DNA of 64,000 nucleotides from Dipteris shenzhenensis. Taxonomy: Eukaryota; Polypodiophyta; Polypodiopsida; Gleicheniales. Location of the stretch: the NCBI GenBank assembly GCA_047967505.1, contig CM106538.1; one strand, written 5' to 3'. Positions within the stretch are counted from its first letter, which is position 1, and every line of letters starts with the position of its first letter. The notes beneath the pieces were generated by a model that worked only from the letters and a program-made list of their open reading frames with translations, was not told the DNA's origin and did not search any database. Below are positions 1 to 12,422 of this stretch, piece by piece. The translations under genes were made by a program, and so were the position numbers.

Positions 1-3
1 GAG

Positions 4-365
4 CTATCCTAGCATGACATCTTGCACATTCTGCTTGATCAGGTGATTCTGCTTGATCAGGTGATAGGCATACTTGTCTTTCTTATCCCATTTTGCCTGA
101 GCTCGGGCAATGGCAGGATCTACTACTAGTGTAAAAACTATTTGTGTAGCTGTAGATCCCGATGTAGATCCCGTTGCTGGTATTGTGACAACAGATGGAG
201 TAGAGCTACTAGTGGTTGGATTGTCCAATGGTCTAGGTGTAGACCCATTGACATACTCCCATTTGTCCTGAAGTACAAGAATGGTCTCCATTCGGTATTT
301 CCATGTACCATAATTGGAGTTTCTAACTTAGCAAATGCCTCCAGATTGAGGTTGCTAGTTGACAT
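4..365 (-). pseudogene. Ty1/copia gag N-terminal fragment, frameshifted
   Basis: Read on the minus strand, the start (MSTSNLNLEAFAKL, from 365) lies in one frame. The rest, including METILVLQDKWEYVNG and the W-x-KKDKYA block (from 291), lies in another. Together they match the usual copia Gag N-terminus: a short lead, a W-K-M-x-L segment, a W-x-x-VNG turn, then a serine/threonine-rich linker and a W-x-x-D block. About one base of frame disagreement separates the two halves, so the copy is broken. The window edge cuts off the rest of the element. Gag would form the virus-like particle of the retrotransposon. The family call is by pattern only. Confidence 0.6.
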
Positions 366-1129
366 GGTGCAAGAAATGTACTCAAAAGTGTCGTGAAAAT
401 CTCTGTATGAATCAACTGTAAATACATTGACTATGCCAAGTGAAATCTTTGAACCGTCGGTGAAGATAGAACTGCAATATATAAAATCTGATCTGTATTA
501 CAAGGCTTGTGGCAATGATGCCGAGAATAGCCAAGAGGCTTTACAAGGTTGAAATGATGTGCAAGATGCCGTGAGAGAGCCAAATAGGCTTTATAATGAT
601 GGCATGTGTGTGTGAAATCAAATGCTATCTGCCCAACTGAAACAATCTACAATGCCTCTATACTCTCTGAAGTCTACTCACTGAACTGACGAATGTAAGG
701 TTTCAGGTAATGTAATGATATGAAATCGTATGTGAGCATATGGACTGACTTCGAGAAGGTACTAGTCGGGAATTTCAGGCATGGCTTAGATTGGCAACTT
801 GGGAAAATTCAAAGTGTCCCCTCTATGGCAATCTAGTCTACTCTGATCTAGATCTAATCCAATTGTCGATCGATAAAAGAACAGCAAATAATTCCTTTTC
901 TTTTGTTCTTTTCAAGTGCTATGTCAGATGCGTCGATGTAGAGGCAAATGTGCGTGAAGGAAGTGGTTTTACCGACGAGGCTCAAATTTGAGTGTAACTT
1001 GCACCGAAATATGTGTATGATGTGATGAGCATGTAGAGCATGAAAAACGAGTGACTTTCCTTTTTGGAGCACCCTCAAATTTTTTCTGGATCAAGAGATA
1101 CGACTTGATCTAGGTGGAGGGGCAAAAGG

Positions 1130-1670
1130 AGTGCAAATGGTACTCAATGATGATGTGTCACTATGGGTCACATGCAATGATGATGTGGCACTATGCCTAG
1201 CAAGAGGTGTGCCAGTGAAGCTCTGTGCTGAGGTGGCAGGAGTGGTCACATGAAGTGACTGTGGAGCACTATGTGTGTCTACAGAGGTCAGTGCTAACTG
1301 GACAGCTGAGGTGGCACAGAGGATGATGTCAGTAGATGACATGGCAATGTTGACATGGCAGTGATGATGTGGTAGTAATGACATGGTACTGATGATGTGG
1401 CAAGTGACATGTCCAAATGATGTGGCATAGGTGACGTGTGGCACTGATGAGCTGATAGGGTGATGTGGCTATGATGACATGTCAGTCGATGATGACATGG
1501 CAGATAAGATGATGTGGTTGATGAGCTGATGTGGCAATCTTGCCATGTGTCAAGAATTGAGAGGCTTATCTACCACGTGGCAGATAAGATGACTTGGCAT
1601 ATGACCAACTGATGCTGACATGGCAAACCAATGAGGCTATTGATGTGGCATATAAATGGGATGTGCCACA
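1130..1670. repeat. Degenerate low-complexity GATGATGTGGCA-type repeats
   Basis: Short words such as gatgatgtggca, gatgacatggca and gtcaca recur in loose tandem order over about half a kilobase. No regular unit length holds throughout. ORFs here translate to histidine/threonine/serine-rich low-complexity peptides and are not credible genes. Confidence 0.55.
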
Positions 1671-2371
1671 TGTCATGATTTGGCTAACCAAAATCTTTTC
1701 TAGATTCTGATGGAATCAAGAAGATTCTATCGTCGGAAGGCTTGAGCAGAGAGTGAGCGTCTTGAGTCTCCAAAGAGACATTTCAATCACAATGGTGGTG
1801 GTGAGGCTGTGAAGACTGCACATCGCGAGGGCTGCTATGGAGTCGGAGGGTTGCCTGTGAAGTTGTTGTCACTGGGAAGTCGCCTTTGCTCGTGAGCTCA
1901 TGCTGCAGATGTTGCATGCGATGCTAGAGAGGCTGTATGTCGAGAAGCTACAAATCTCATTTCTCTCACTTACACTCCCTAGAATCTCTTAAAGATAGAT
2001 TTCCTCTCAAAATCTTAGGAATTCTCCCTCTCTTTCTCTCATAAAACAGATCTCGCAAGGTGCTGAATATCTCACAATCACTCAAAGAAATGAACTCACA
2101 ACCCTCACAACTAAAACCTTTCTCTCTTTCTCTTGAAGAATGAATAACACTAGATATCTCTCTGTTACAATATGAATAGCCACTCAATTGCTCAAAGAAC
2201 TCTCAAGAAAATGAATGGATGGAAATTCCTCTCAAATGGATGGAATTTTTCTTTCAATGGAATGAATGGAAACTTTTCTCTACAGAAGTGAACTCTCATA
2301 AGAACACTCGAGAAGCTCTCAATCTCTCTCATACTCTCAAGAATCACAATGCCTCAACGGAAGGCAAGGGA

Positions 2372-2383
2372 GCTCTGAGACCA
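2372..2383 (-). other. Primer-binding-site-like motif for the copia remnant
   Basis: On the minus strand this reads TGGTCTCAGAGC, one base from the initiator-Met tRNA primer site (TGGTATCAGAGC) common in plant copia elements. It is preceded by TTTTGTCA, a plausible LTR end. The 2 kb between it and the gag fragment is longer than usual for a leader, so the link to that gag is uncertain. Confidence 0.4.
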
Positions 2384-2670
2384 TGACAAAATATGAAGAG
2401 AGGAGAGGAGAAAAGTGGAGATGAGGAGAGAGGGCACAACTAGAGAGCACACCACAAATGACTAACTGTACACTAGATTTAATTGAAAAAATAGAATATA
2501 TACAAACCCATTTAGGGTTAGGGGATCTAACACTTTCCTTTATAGCACTCTATAAGGTTAGTGCTATGCACATATGATCACGTGATGGTGCTATACACAC
2601 ATGATCACATGATGTTGAGTGTGAACTCTCAACAAAATGAATATGGCAACTCAAGCTACATGAACAACTT

Positions 2671-2877
2671 CAAGGTTGTGGAAGACTCCTCAAGGAAATG
2701 GCATATGCCTTAACAAAATAAGGCCTTGACACACTCCACAAAAGGGATAGAACACATGTTGAACGATTGACAAGGTTGTGGAAGATGGAAGATTCCTCAA
2801 GGAAATGGCATATGCCTTAACAAAATAAGGGCTTGACACACTCTACAAAAAGGATAGAACACATGTTGAATGATTGA
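2671..2877. repeat. Two-copy tandem repeat of about 100 bp
   Basis: The segment starting aaggttgtggaagactcctc is repeated immediately downstream, ending near the two 'gaacacatgttgaa(c/t)gattga' stretches. The second copy carries a short internal duplication (gaagatggaag). It is followed by a short GA/CA microsatellite and a run of G at about 2885-2926. Confidence 0.75.
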
Positions 2878-2929
2878 GGGGATAGAGAGAGAGAGACACA
2901 CACACACACACATAGAAGGGGGGGGGTTG

Positions 2930-5150
2930 TGGAGGGGTGCACAAGGATGACTAACTATACACTATGTTGTATTCCAAAGAAAGTAAAATTATATATGTTC
3001 AGCCCAAGGTGCAATTCACACCATTTTCAATATCTTTCAACCATAGACTATTTAAAAACAAGATATGGAGGCACAAATGATGGCATGCATATGCAAACCA
3101 ACCTTCCAAAGTTATGCTTACATTGACATATTATAAAACAACCTAAGACTTGTCTTTAAATTTAGAATTATCTTTTAATATTTTCAAAGTGTTAATGAAG
3201 ATCATTCAGTTGGAAACTCAAATGGGTTCAAACCTACTTTAGTTGTTGAGATTGTAGTGCATTGGATTTTGAAATTGACCTTTGATTCTTGATTTTATAT
3301 AAATCAATTCAATTTTAACATTGAATTCTTTTCATATGCATTGATCTCCATCATGATGATGTGGCACAACATATGGTTGATCATGTGGTAGATGATAAAT
3401 AGTAGACAAATATGTATAAATGATTGTCAAGCAAGATGACTTGGTGAGGTGCCGATTTGGCCTCAAAATAATTACGTGCATCAGTGCTAACATAATATGT
3501 ATGCCATGGTTTTTCACCATGATAATATGGCATTGATGTTATTATGTCAATAATCACATGATATTCATCAAAATCTATAGCTGATATCCATGCCAAGAGA
3601 CCTTTTCTCAAACCATCAAGGTTTTTCAAGTCTCAACAACTAAGGTTAAACATGAAGTATACAAATTCCTCATTCTAAAATTTTATTAATGCTAAATTAT
3701 AAGTGTGAACAAAATACTTTAGAGTTGACTCTTAGATTGTGATTCAACATTGGTTAACAAAAATCCATGTTTTCACAAAATTATGACAAACAAAAAAGAG
3801 GAAGAGATCTACTTTTATTAAATAGAATATGCAAATTGAAATTTTTGTTTTTAAAAAATATGCAAGACAAATTCTTGTTACTAAAAAAACAAGGAAATCA
3901 AATTGACTTTTGGACTTCCAGTCTACTTTTTCCTTGGAGCATGGAGTTTAAGAGTCTCCCTCTATGTTGAGTGATTTGTCCATGTTTTCAATTTACAACT
4001 TGCATGTTAATAAAGAGTAAGGTAAAGTCAAACGAGGGTTTGAGCTATTGATCTAGGTCTCTTCTAAAGTAATTTTTAGAACTACCACAAAGTCATTACT
4101 CAAGTACTTTATGACCTAGATACTATGAAAAGGAACTTAGCATCTCTCTTTGAGATCTAATCCCCTTTCTTGTTGGCATGAATATTATGATTTTACTCCA
4201 ACCTTCATTTACATAGAATTTTGGCACATGCAACACTTTTGGTATAAGGAAACATCCGATGTGGCATTAAGGACACATGCAAAATCTAGCTTGAATTAAA
4301 AATAATTTCTACTTATTTTTTTCATCATACGAGTTTCTTTTGCATTGATCCTACAACCCATCGAAATTTCAAAGAGAAACATTTCCACTAGATCACTTTT
4401 GAGCACTTTTCAAAACCTATAAAACTCACTACTAACCCATTAGGACTTGAGGATCTCTCAAGTTCTATGCCATCTAGAGCCTCCCAAAATTTCTAATAGA
4501 ACTTACAATAGCACTCTCTAGCATGTTGATTGTCACATGTTAAATAACTTCCCTACACCAATGTTCTTATGTTGCACCACACATGGGAGATGACCCAATA
4601 ATCTAATTTAGCGTAGTTTACAAAAATTCCATGGCCATATTAATGTCTACCACTTCCTTGAATGCTTCCATTGAATGGGCTCCTAGAAAAAAGAGTAGAG
4701 ACAATCTCTCTGGGCCAACCATCCTTTCCTTTTGTTCATGTGAGTGCTCTCCATCCTCTCTAACTCTGAATTCTTCCTTAAGGTCTTCCCCCACTTCAAC
4801 TAATAGGGCTATTTATAATCCTAGTTTGATTCCTTGAAAAAGATCACTTTCTCTTTCTCCTTTTCCCTTAATCCCATTCCATTAAAACTAAGCTATATGT
4901 TTCATTAAACTCAGCTATTTTTAGGATAAATTTTCTATTAATAAAAATGCAACTTCTTGGCCTTACATGCATCCTCTCTCATCGACTAAATTGTTTTTTC
5001 AACTAAGGGGGAGATTTCCAACTAAATTGCTTTTTGCTAAAAATTTGCTAGGTCGTCTCTAGCTTGGTGGAGATGTTCAACTAAATTGTTTTTTGCTTAC
5101 TCAAATCTAGCATGCAGTGTTACTGCAAATCTCTATTTGAGTTTGCACTT
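2930..5150. other. AT-rich stretch with no recognised gene
   Basis: Only short ORFs (under about 85 codons) occur, none with a recognisable motif. I see no tRNA-like or rRNA-like sequence. It is probably old, decayed repeat or intergenic DNA. Confidence 0.4.
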
Positions 5151-5189
5151 CAATTTTAGGATCCATCCATTGTTAACCCCAAGCTAATT

Positions 5190-5530
5190 CAAGTACCCAA
5201 CTCGAGTAATCAAGTAGCTAAGCACTGCCACCAGCACAGCAAGAGTTGAGCCACCAACTAATAAGTCAGTGAGTGGTGAGGGTGAGGAGGTAGTCACCAC
5301 AGAGAAGCAAATCATCTGCAATGATGGTTAGCAATAGATTACTACCAGGGTCACCATGTAGGAAGCAAGTCATCTGCAATGGTTAGCACAACAGATTACG
5401 AGCAGACGTTGGCAGGCAGCTAAGCATGGATCCTTCAGTAGAGAACTCGAGATAGGATGGATTCAAGAAGTCTGAGTCTGAGTCTGAGTGCTTAGAACAC
5501 AAAGTTAGGCTATTGAGCCGATATTGCATA
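5190..5530. repeat. Dispersed repeat, diverged copy 1
   Basis: Words such as 'aagagttga...ccaa', 'ggtagtcacca', 'gagtgcttagaacacaa.gttagg' recur in the same order at about 34,640-34,860. The two copies are clearly related but diverged. They are probably parts of one old retroelement family; no termini could be fixed. Confidence 0.5.
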
Positions 5531-7099
5531 GAGAGATAAGTAGGTAGCTTTACCGAAGGTGAGTAAGAGTGAGTTGCACCAACACCTTGTTGCATGAGCA
5601 TGACTCTAATGCCGTGGTTGTTTGTAATGATCTATGAGCCCCCTTTGCATAACTAAGCAAGTTGGTTTTATTTCATATTTTTCTCCTCATATTGTCTGTT
5701 TATGTGCTTGTTCATGCATCTTCATACATTTCTATCCATGCTTGTAGAGAACTTGTTAGATGATGCTCGTTTTCCCATGATCAAACATTGGTAGACATTG
5801 TGTGCCAAGCAGCCCAGGGAGTGCAAGGAGTGCATCTTCAAAAGGAGAGCACCCTTGCATGTGTTGAGCACTATGCACGAGCTAACATAGGTCAATCAAG
5901 GGATGAGGGGAAAAAACGATTTGAACATTTGGCAATCTTACTGGTGATGTGCTATAAGAATGAGTAGACGAAGTCATCAAAATGAGGAGTAGCAGTCTCA
6001 TTATGCATGGGTGCATGACTATGGGGACGAATATCAACAGTACATGCTGATGAGCTATGGGCTATGGTAGTAGCTTGGAACAACATATTATTATTAACCA
6101 GTAATTTAGGTGTTAGAAAGCGACCTGCAACTCCTCAAGACCTACGCAACAACAGGCATCTGGATAAAAGATTTTGCCCAAGAAATTTCAACAGAGTACT
6201 TGAAGCTTTAGCCAATATCTGAGACACTCTCAAAACAATGCCAATAGGATGTGGCTAGGCAAGAAGAGCACCTACACTGAGGAGGGAGAAGTTGGTAGAG
6301 ACTCGGACTGATCTAAGAGTTGGAATGAATTCAAAGCTAGGGATGGATGATCGATGCTATCGAAAGGGAGAGCACAAAGAGTGAGAAGATCGAGTAAGGC
6401 TCATATGGCAAACTTCTAGCTACAAAAGTGCCATCAAGGCGATTGCATGAAGGCTCCAAGAATTCTTCCACAAAAATCCAAGATTTAGAGTACTTCAATG
6501 AACATGCCTACGAGCTAAGCTATGGCACAACCATCGACCAATTGAACAAGCATCAAGTCTAGAGGCAAGGCACACCTCAAATCAAAAGTATCGCACAACA
6601 AAACAAGCAAACCATAAACGTGTTTGATGGACAAGAAACAAGACCTACACAGGCAAGGAAGGTGGTGCATGAGCCAAGCCGTGAGCATGGTTGCCTAGGA
6701 TCATATCTCCCTTTAAGCCCCTTGTTGTCCCTGTTTTACCCAAGTTCAAGTTTCGAGGGTGTTGGTCTCCTACAGTCATGTCGTTGCTCATTGTAGCATA
6801 AGTGTTCATAAGTGTAGCATAGGTCCTCGGGTTATGTTTCAGTGATAGGTGTAGGCTACAGCATGGAAAGAAGATCTCATGTGCACATGAAGGAGAAAGA
6901 GGGTTTGATTATAGCGATTGATGGAGGCTCTCGCCTCCACAGGAGTTCAAGGGTTTAGAAGGGAATTTTAGGGTTCAAAAGGGGGATAGGGTTGAGAGAG
7001 TTAACTAGGAGTTTCAGGGTTCAGAGGGGGTTGCAAGGTTTAGGAGGAGTCCAAGGTTGAGGAGTGGAGAGCTAGTCTCCTTCAAAAATTTGAGGGGTA

Positions 7100-7470
7100 A
7101 GGGTTGAGGAGGAGGGAGGGAGGAGGAGGAGAAGGAAGGAGGGAGGAGGAGGAGGAGGGGTAAGGGTTGAAGAGGAGGGAGGGAGGAGGAGGAGGGAGAA
7201 GGGAGGAGTAGGGAGGAGGAGGAGGAGGGAAGAGAAGGAGGGAGGAAGGAGGAGGAGGAGGGAGGAGGGAGGAGGAGGAGAGGGGAGGAGGAGGGGGAGG
7301 AGGGAGGAAGGAGGAGGAAGGAGAAGGAGATGGGAGGAGGAGGACGAAGGAGGAGGAGGAGGAGGGAGGAGGAGAAGGAGGAGGAGATGCAAGAGGAGGA
7401 GGAGGAGGAGGAGAGGGGAGGAAGAGGGAGGAAGGAGGAGGAGGAGAAAGGAGGAGGAGGAGGGAGTACA
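7100..7470. repeat. GGA/GGAGGA purine-rich satellite
   Basis: About 370 bp is almost pure purine on the plus strand, made of irregular GGAGGA, GGAAGGA and GGAGAAGGA units. It produces long proline/serine/leucine ORFs on the minus strand that are artefacts of the repeat. The strand asymmetry could favour triplex or G-rich structures. Confidence 0.9.
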
Positions 7471-7703
7471 AGGGTAGAGAGTGCAAGGGTAAGGGCATGC
7501 TAGAACACGATAGTGTAAGAGAGCATGGACGCAATGGAGATCAATCGCATGAACACAATAGTGAGCTTGAACACTGAACCCCAAAGAGTGGGAGCTTCAT
7601 TCCATTGAGAGATATTTATATATGTTGGTCTCTACACAATCCGTAGGTACCTCCGTGGTGGGATCTCTTTTGTATGAGACCTTTTGGACAAGAGTCCTCC
7701 ACT

Positions 7704-7855
7704 TTTGGGGGGGAACTTTGGGTCTCTACACAAAGTGGGAGGACTTTTTGGGTCTCTACACAAAGTGGGGGGACCTTTTGGGTCTCTACACAAAGTGGAG
7801 GGACTTTTTGGGTCTCCTTTTGGATCTCTACACAAAGTGGAGGGACCTTCGAAAG
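7704..7855 (+). repeat. Minisatellite, unit about 30-33 bp
   Basis: The phrase gggtctctacacaaagtggg is repeated four to five times with small spacer changes (ggaccttttt / ggactttttt). The copy of this LTR at 33.1 kb has only one unit, so the array expanded in this copy or contracted in the other. Confidence 0.85.
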
Positions 7856-8074
7856 TGTAGGCTTTTAGTCTTTCTCACTCTAGATTTAGTCTTTCTCTCT
7901 CTAGATCCTGATTTTGCAAGTATGATTGGATCTTTTCTAGAGAGGATTTTGGTAAGATTTATCATACCATCTTTCAAGCTCAAGATATTACAAGCGAAAC
8001 TTTGCCGCTACTCTACACACACAATGCTCTCATAGTTGTTGTCCTAGATTGTACTTCTGGCCCTTGTTGTCATA

Positions 8075-9890
8075 GGGTTAACATTTCCCCTGGACCAATT
8101 TGATTACCCATCCTCACGTTATGGTTGGGTCTACAGATGATATTGTGATGTGGTTGTCTTTACCCAATATGGTAAAGATGGCGGTGGTGATAGATGGAGC
8201 GAGCTTCTTGTTGATCGTTTCCTTGTAATCCACAAAGATTACTTGCTTAGTTTTTAAGAAGCCAATATCCACCATTTCTTCAAACAAACACACATATCAC
8301 CCTTGAAGAGATATGGCCCTTTGAAAGAGGCAACTTGTTGTTTAAGCATCTATCGGTTGATTTGGATTAAAGCGCACACCTCCAGGATGACTGCTAAGGC
8401 TTCACTGTATCTTGCACTTTCCTTGAGTCTTTTGTCATAACTGCCTTGCATAATTGATGCATATATGTCCAAGGCTCTGATGAGTCTTTCTTGGCTTGTC
8501 CATTTGATTTTAGAGTTTCTATTGATTGCCAATTGCGAGGAATCTGCATTATCTGGATTATGATGATTGGCATCCCACTGGTAGCGACAGGGCACCGCAT
8601 CAAATGTGGGATGTGTGTGAAAGGAAGATGGAGCCTGCATGTATTCAAGGAGGTACTTTTCATTGAGCAGCTTTGTTCTACACCAAGCAGGCTATGGCTC
8701 CAATTTCATGCTAATGACTAGAGCGATTTGTGCTTGGCGGATACTCATTGAAATTGTGGAGAGTTCCCATCCTTCTCTTGACTGCATGTTTGGGTATTGC
8801 CTCCAAAAATCACCAATGGGATTACCGGGCATGGGAATCCAATCTATATCTTGTTGCAACTCCCTTATGGGTGTGTGAATTGGATTATCCAATTCTTGAA
8901 GCTCATTGATGGAATTATTCATGGTGTCTTCCATTGAAAACTCAAGGGAGATTGGAGGAACATGTGGTCTTGGGGGAGAGGAAGAGGTTATAGGGGAAAA
9001 GCTTGAGGTCAAAGCAAGTAGTGAATTTGAGAAGGTAGAAGTAGGGATGTTGGTGGAAAGTGGAGGGAGAGTATGGAAATTTGATTTAGCAACTTAATAA
9101 TCCTCACAGGATGGATTGTCAAGTGTTGGAAAAAGGTTAGGTGTAACTGGATGATAGGAGTTAGATTCTTGGATTAGGCGATAGTGTTGGGAGGCATGGG
9201 CAAAGAGGCATGGCAAGGAATATGGATTGGCATGGATTTTGGAAAGGTATGGAGGATAGTACTAGAGTTAGGTAGGGATGTGAGTAGATCAGAATAGAGA
9301 GTGGCAAGATAGGGGAGATTAGATTGAAGATAGACCACATATTCCTTTGGCAAATCCCTCTCGCTCCTGGTAGGCATTGTCAGCTTTAATTTTGGATTCT
9401 TCTGGGAGTTATATCCCATGGAAGTTGCTGGTGATTATTGCAGTAAAGGTAGGAGTCCGCCAGCTACTACCCAAAGAGGAGGGCTTCCCATCAAGCATTC
9501 ATATAATAGTTTTGTATCATCCTTTATCCATATGAGATCTGCATGTATGGAGAGACTGAACACATTCCTCTCGTCTTCATCCATATGCTAGCATAGATCT
9601 CGTAGAGCCTTTGTGCTTATTGACCTGGTCCAATCAAGACCAAACACTACATGTAACATTTTGATTTGCAAGTGTTTCTTGAGTATGTGTATTCTTCCTT
9701 CAAGGTGATCCTCTTGCTGGAGGACTGCAACAAGCTCTTGGTATAATGTAGTGATGCCTTGTGGCAAAAGATCTTGTGCTGACCCCTCCGCATCGTCATC
9801 AACTTGACCCAGTAGTTGAATTTCCAACTTGGAAATTATTGCTTTTTGGTTTTGCCACTCCATGCACTTGCCTTTATACTTACCCAATGT
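8075..9890 (-). pseudogene. Degenerate coding block downstream of gypsy pol, unrecognised
   Basis: Several minus-strand stretches look like decayed protein: 9588-9887 (a charged, coiled-coil-like 99 residues), 9174-9419, 8692-9012 and 8350-8640 (contains WTSQERLIRALDIYASIMQ). A further open stretch near 8120-8275 reads FLKTKQVIFVDYKETINKKL. Stops and frame shifts separate them. They lie on the 3' side of the minus-strand pol at 10.4-14.9 kb. They may be an extra ORF of that element or part of another inserted element. I do not recognise the family. Confidence 0.35.
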
Positions 9891-10391
9891 GGAGATATAT
9901 GCAAAGCTTTGGACTATTGAATTGTTGAGCTGCTTTTGGATGCCCTAGAAATTGATCATTAAGCACACAAAGTTGGAGTATCTCTTGCTCTTGAGCGTCC
10001 AATTCTACTTTGGTGTGCACAAGTATCTCATTTGATACCAAGCATTCCTTCTCTAGTGCTTGAATTCGGTGTTACCAGTCTTGTAACTTTGCTCTACTAA
10101 GGAGTGTAAGAGTTTTTACTAACATATAATTTTTTCTTAATCCTATATGATTGAAAATATCAGCCAAAAACTTAGCTGCCTCTTTGCATATGGGGTCCAG
10201 AATCATATCATGTCATATTCCCCTGCTTTGTGACTTTATGTTAGGTGGGAATAAATCTTGAATTTCAGAGAATCTTGCATCCAAAAGTTTCTTTAGATAT
10301 TCTTCTTATGCCTTTGGAAATGAGAAAGCCTCCTGCATAGTGGATCTACTGAGGTAGCATAGTGAGTGCTCGTGAAACGATCTAGTCCTAA

Positions 10392-10880
10392 CTATGGAAG
10401 ACTTGGGGCCCTCAAATCTTCATTATTATCAGGGATGGTGGCTTGCATGTTGATGTAGTAGCACTTCAGTCGGCTCCCATTTATTGTTGTTGTGAATTGG
10501 ACTCCATCCAGTGTTTCTAGCAACACAGCTCCGATGGGATTCATTTTTTTGACTTTATAAGATCCTTTACCTAAAAATTTGAGCTTGCCCTTATGGACTT
10601 TGGTATTGTACAGCAAAACCAGGTCACCTTCCTTGATGTCTTTGTCTTTGAGGCTTCTATCAAACCATGCCTTCCTTTTTTGTTTTTCTACTGTCATGGC
10701 ATGGTAGGCAACTAATCTGGTCTTTGTATGCTTCTCTAATTGGTAGAGTCTTTCTTTCAGTGATGCATGATCTCCCATACATTCTTGTACTGCTACGTGT
10801 AGACTACGTATCACAAATTCCAATGGGACCACAGCTTCAAGCCCGTACATCAATTGAAAAGGTGTATTTCTTGTACTCAC
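10392..10880 (-). pseudogene. Ty3/gypsy integrase C-terminal region
   Basis: The peptide opens STRNTPFQLMYGLEAVVPLE, the typical integrase core end in which 'TPF.L.YG.EAV.P.E' precedes the C-terminal domain. It then runs through a lysine-rich helix (RKAWFDRSLKDKDIKEGDLVLLY) to the GKLKFLGKGSYKV fold, which resembles the GPY/F region. Integrase inserts retroelement cDNA into host DNA. The upstream core (about 10,880-11,410) is recognisable (PFEKWGIDFVGPI near 11,310) but carries stops and frame shifts, so the integrase is dead. Confidence 0.85.
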
Positions 10881-11434
10881 CTTGAGTGTGGTTCTGTATG
10901 CCCATAAGGCTACATTTAGTTTCTTTGCCCAATCAGAACGCTTTGGTTCTACTACCTTGGTGAGGACAATACATAGAATTTTGTTGGTGGATTCGGCTTG
11001 TCCATTCCCTTGGGGGTAGTAAGGTGTGCTCTTTCTCTAGATCACCATAAATTTAGATGAGAGTTCTTGGATGACCTCATTGACAAATTGTGTGCCTCTA
11101 TCTGACACAATTTCAATGGGACATCCAAATTGGGTGATCACATTCTCGTACAAGAACCTTGCTGTGTGTTTCTAGCATCTGCCTTTCTGATGGCTTTAGC
11201 TTCATCCCACTTAGTAAAGTAATATGTGGCCACAATGATGTAGCATGCATGTGTTCCTTTTGATTCTAGATGGATGGGACCCACAAAATCAATCCCCCAT
11301 TTTTCAAAGGGTTTTTGTGCAATGACTGTTGTTAATAAGGGATTGAAGTCTTTGTGTTGTGGTTTAGAAGTTCATTGGCATACATCACAGCTTTTGACAT
11401 ATTCATAGGCATTTGACGAAAGTGTTGGCCACCA

Positions 11435-11707
11435 CTATTCTGCGAGAAGGACTTTTCTTATTGTTGCTTCCCCTTGAAAATGTCCACTTGCAATGCCTTC
11501 ATGTGCTTCACTGAGGATTGGCATGATCTCATGTGGCATCACACATCTCCTTAAAACCTGGTCCTTGCCCATCTTGTATAGTTGTCTTGCAATGAGTTGA
11601 GAGGGTGCAGCTTTTAAAATTAGTTCCCTAGCATCCACTACTTTCATTTTAGGAGGTGTTCTTCCTGCCATTAAGTACCCAATGATGTCTGCACACCAAT
11701 CAGGCAA
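11435..11707 (-). pseudogene. Ty3/gypsy integrase zinc-binding (H2C2) region
   Basis: It contains KMGKDQVLRRCV and AHEGIASGHF, the first half (H-x-x-x-H-type) of the integrase zinc finger. The matching C-x-x-C (SCDVCQ) follows after a stop near 11,400. It sits between RNase H and the integrase core in the expected gypsy order. The stop in the finger shows the element is degraded. Confidence 0.8.
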
Positions 11708-11715
11708 GCGTCTAT

Positions 11716-12313
11716 TTAAAATAATGTGGCATCCTGTAGGTCATCTTTTAATCCTTTCGGCTCTTCTTTTGTCCTCAATCGTGACATGTGATTGGCAATG
11801 AAATGTTGAACTCCTTTTCTTGCCATGATTTTGAAATTGAATTCTTGTAGCAGTAGAAGCCACTGAGTGATCCAGCCTATGGCACATGGCCGATTTACAA
11901 GATATAATAAGGCTTGATGATCTATGTAGAAGATAAAGTCAGTAGCCAATAGATAGCGTCGAAATTTCTTCATGCTGTAGATCACTGCCAAGGCTTCTCT
12001 TTCTGTTGTGGTGTAATTCACCTCCACATCATTTAGCTGTCTACTTGCAAAGTATACTGGGTAGTCTTTGTTGTGTTTGCCAGGTAAACATAACACTCCC
12101 TACTGCATAATTGGAACCATCAGTATGTACATGAAAGTCTATGTCCCAATTTGGTGCCAATAGAACAGGGGCTGTGATCAATCTCCACTTGAGGGTTTCG
12201 AATGCTTGTTCGCATTCGTCTGTCCAGATGAAGTTGACTAGGAGCTTGTATAGGGGCCTTGCTATCATGGCATACCTCAGTATGAATCTTCTATAGTATC
12301 TGGCATGTCCCAT
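11716..12313 (-). pseudogene. Ty3/gypsy RNase H (two overlapping frames)
   Basis: The N-terminal part (12,041-12,313) has GHARYYRRFI, TDECEQAFETLK and FHVHTDGSNYAVG. The C-terminal part (11,716-12,096) has YFASRQLNDVEVNYTTTERE, ALAVIYSMKKFRRYLL and IDHQALLYL. These are the usual RT-thumb and RNase H motifs of Ty3/gypsy pol. The two parts are in different frames, so a frameshift lies near 12,060-12,095. RNase H removes the RNA template during reverse transcription. Confidence 0.85.
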
Positions 12314-12422
12314 GAAGACTTGAATTCCCTTGGCATTTAGCGGGGGGGAAGTTCAATGATGATCTTTATTTTGTCCATGTCACTTGTTGCAATCCCATGT
12401 CAAGAGACTATGTGCCCCAAGA

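Larger units (their letters stand above)
6760..8072 (+). mobile_element. LTR-like repeat, about 1.3 kb
   Basis: It starts TGTTGGTCTCC and ends CCCTTGTTGTCA, fitting the TG...CA rule. The flanking five bases are gaggg on the left and taggg on the right, so a target-site duplication with one mismatch is possible. The 3' part matches 32,890-33,350 closely, including the same end at TTGTTGTCA, after which the two loci diverge. That shared end supports a real LTR boundary. No coding domain lies beside it in a fitting orientation, so it may be a solo LTR. Inside are a GGA-rich satellite and a minisatellite. Confidence 0.5.

Noticed and set aside
7072-7584. Minus-strand ORFs of 150 and 170 codons rich in Ser, Pro and Leu
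   Set aside because: They are translations of the GGA-rich satellite in two frames and have no domain or start context.
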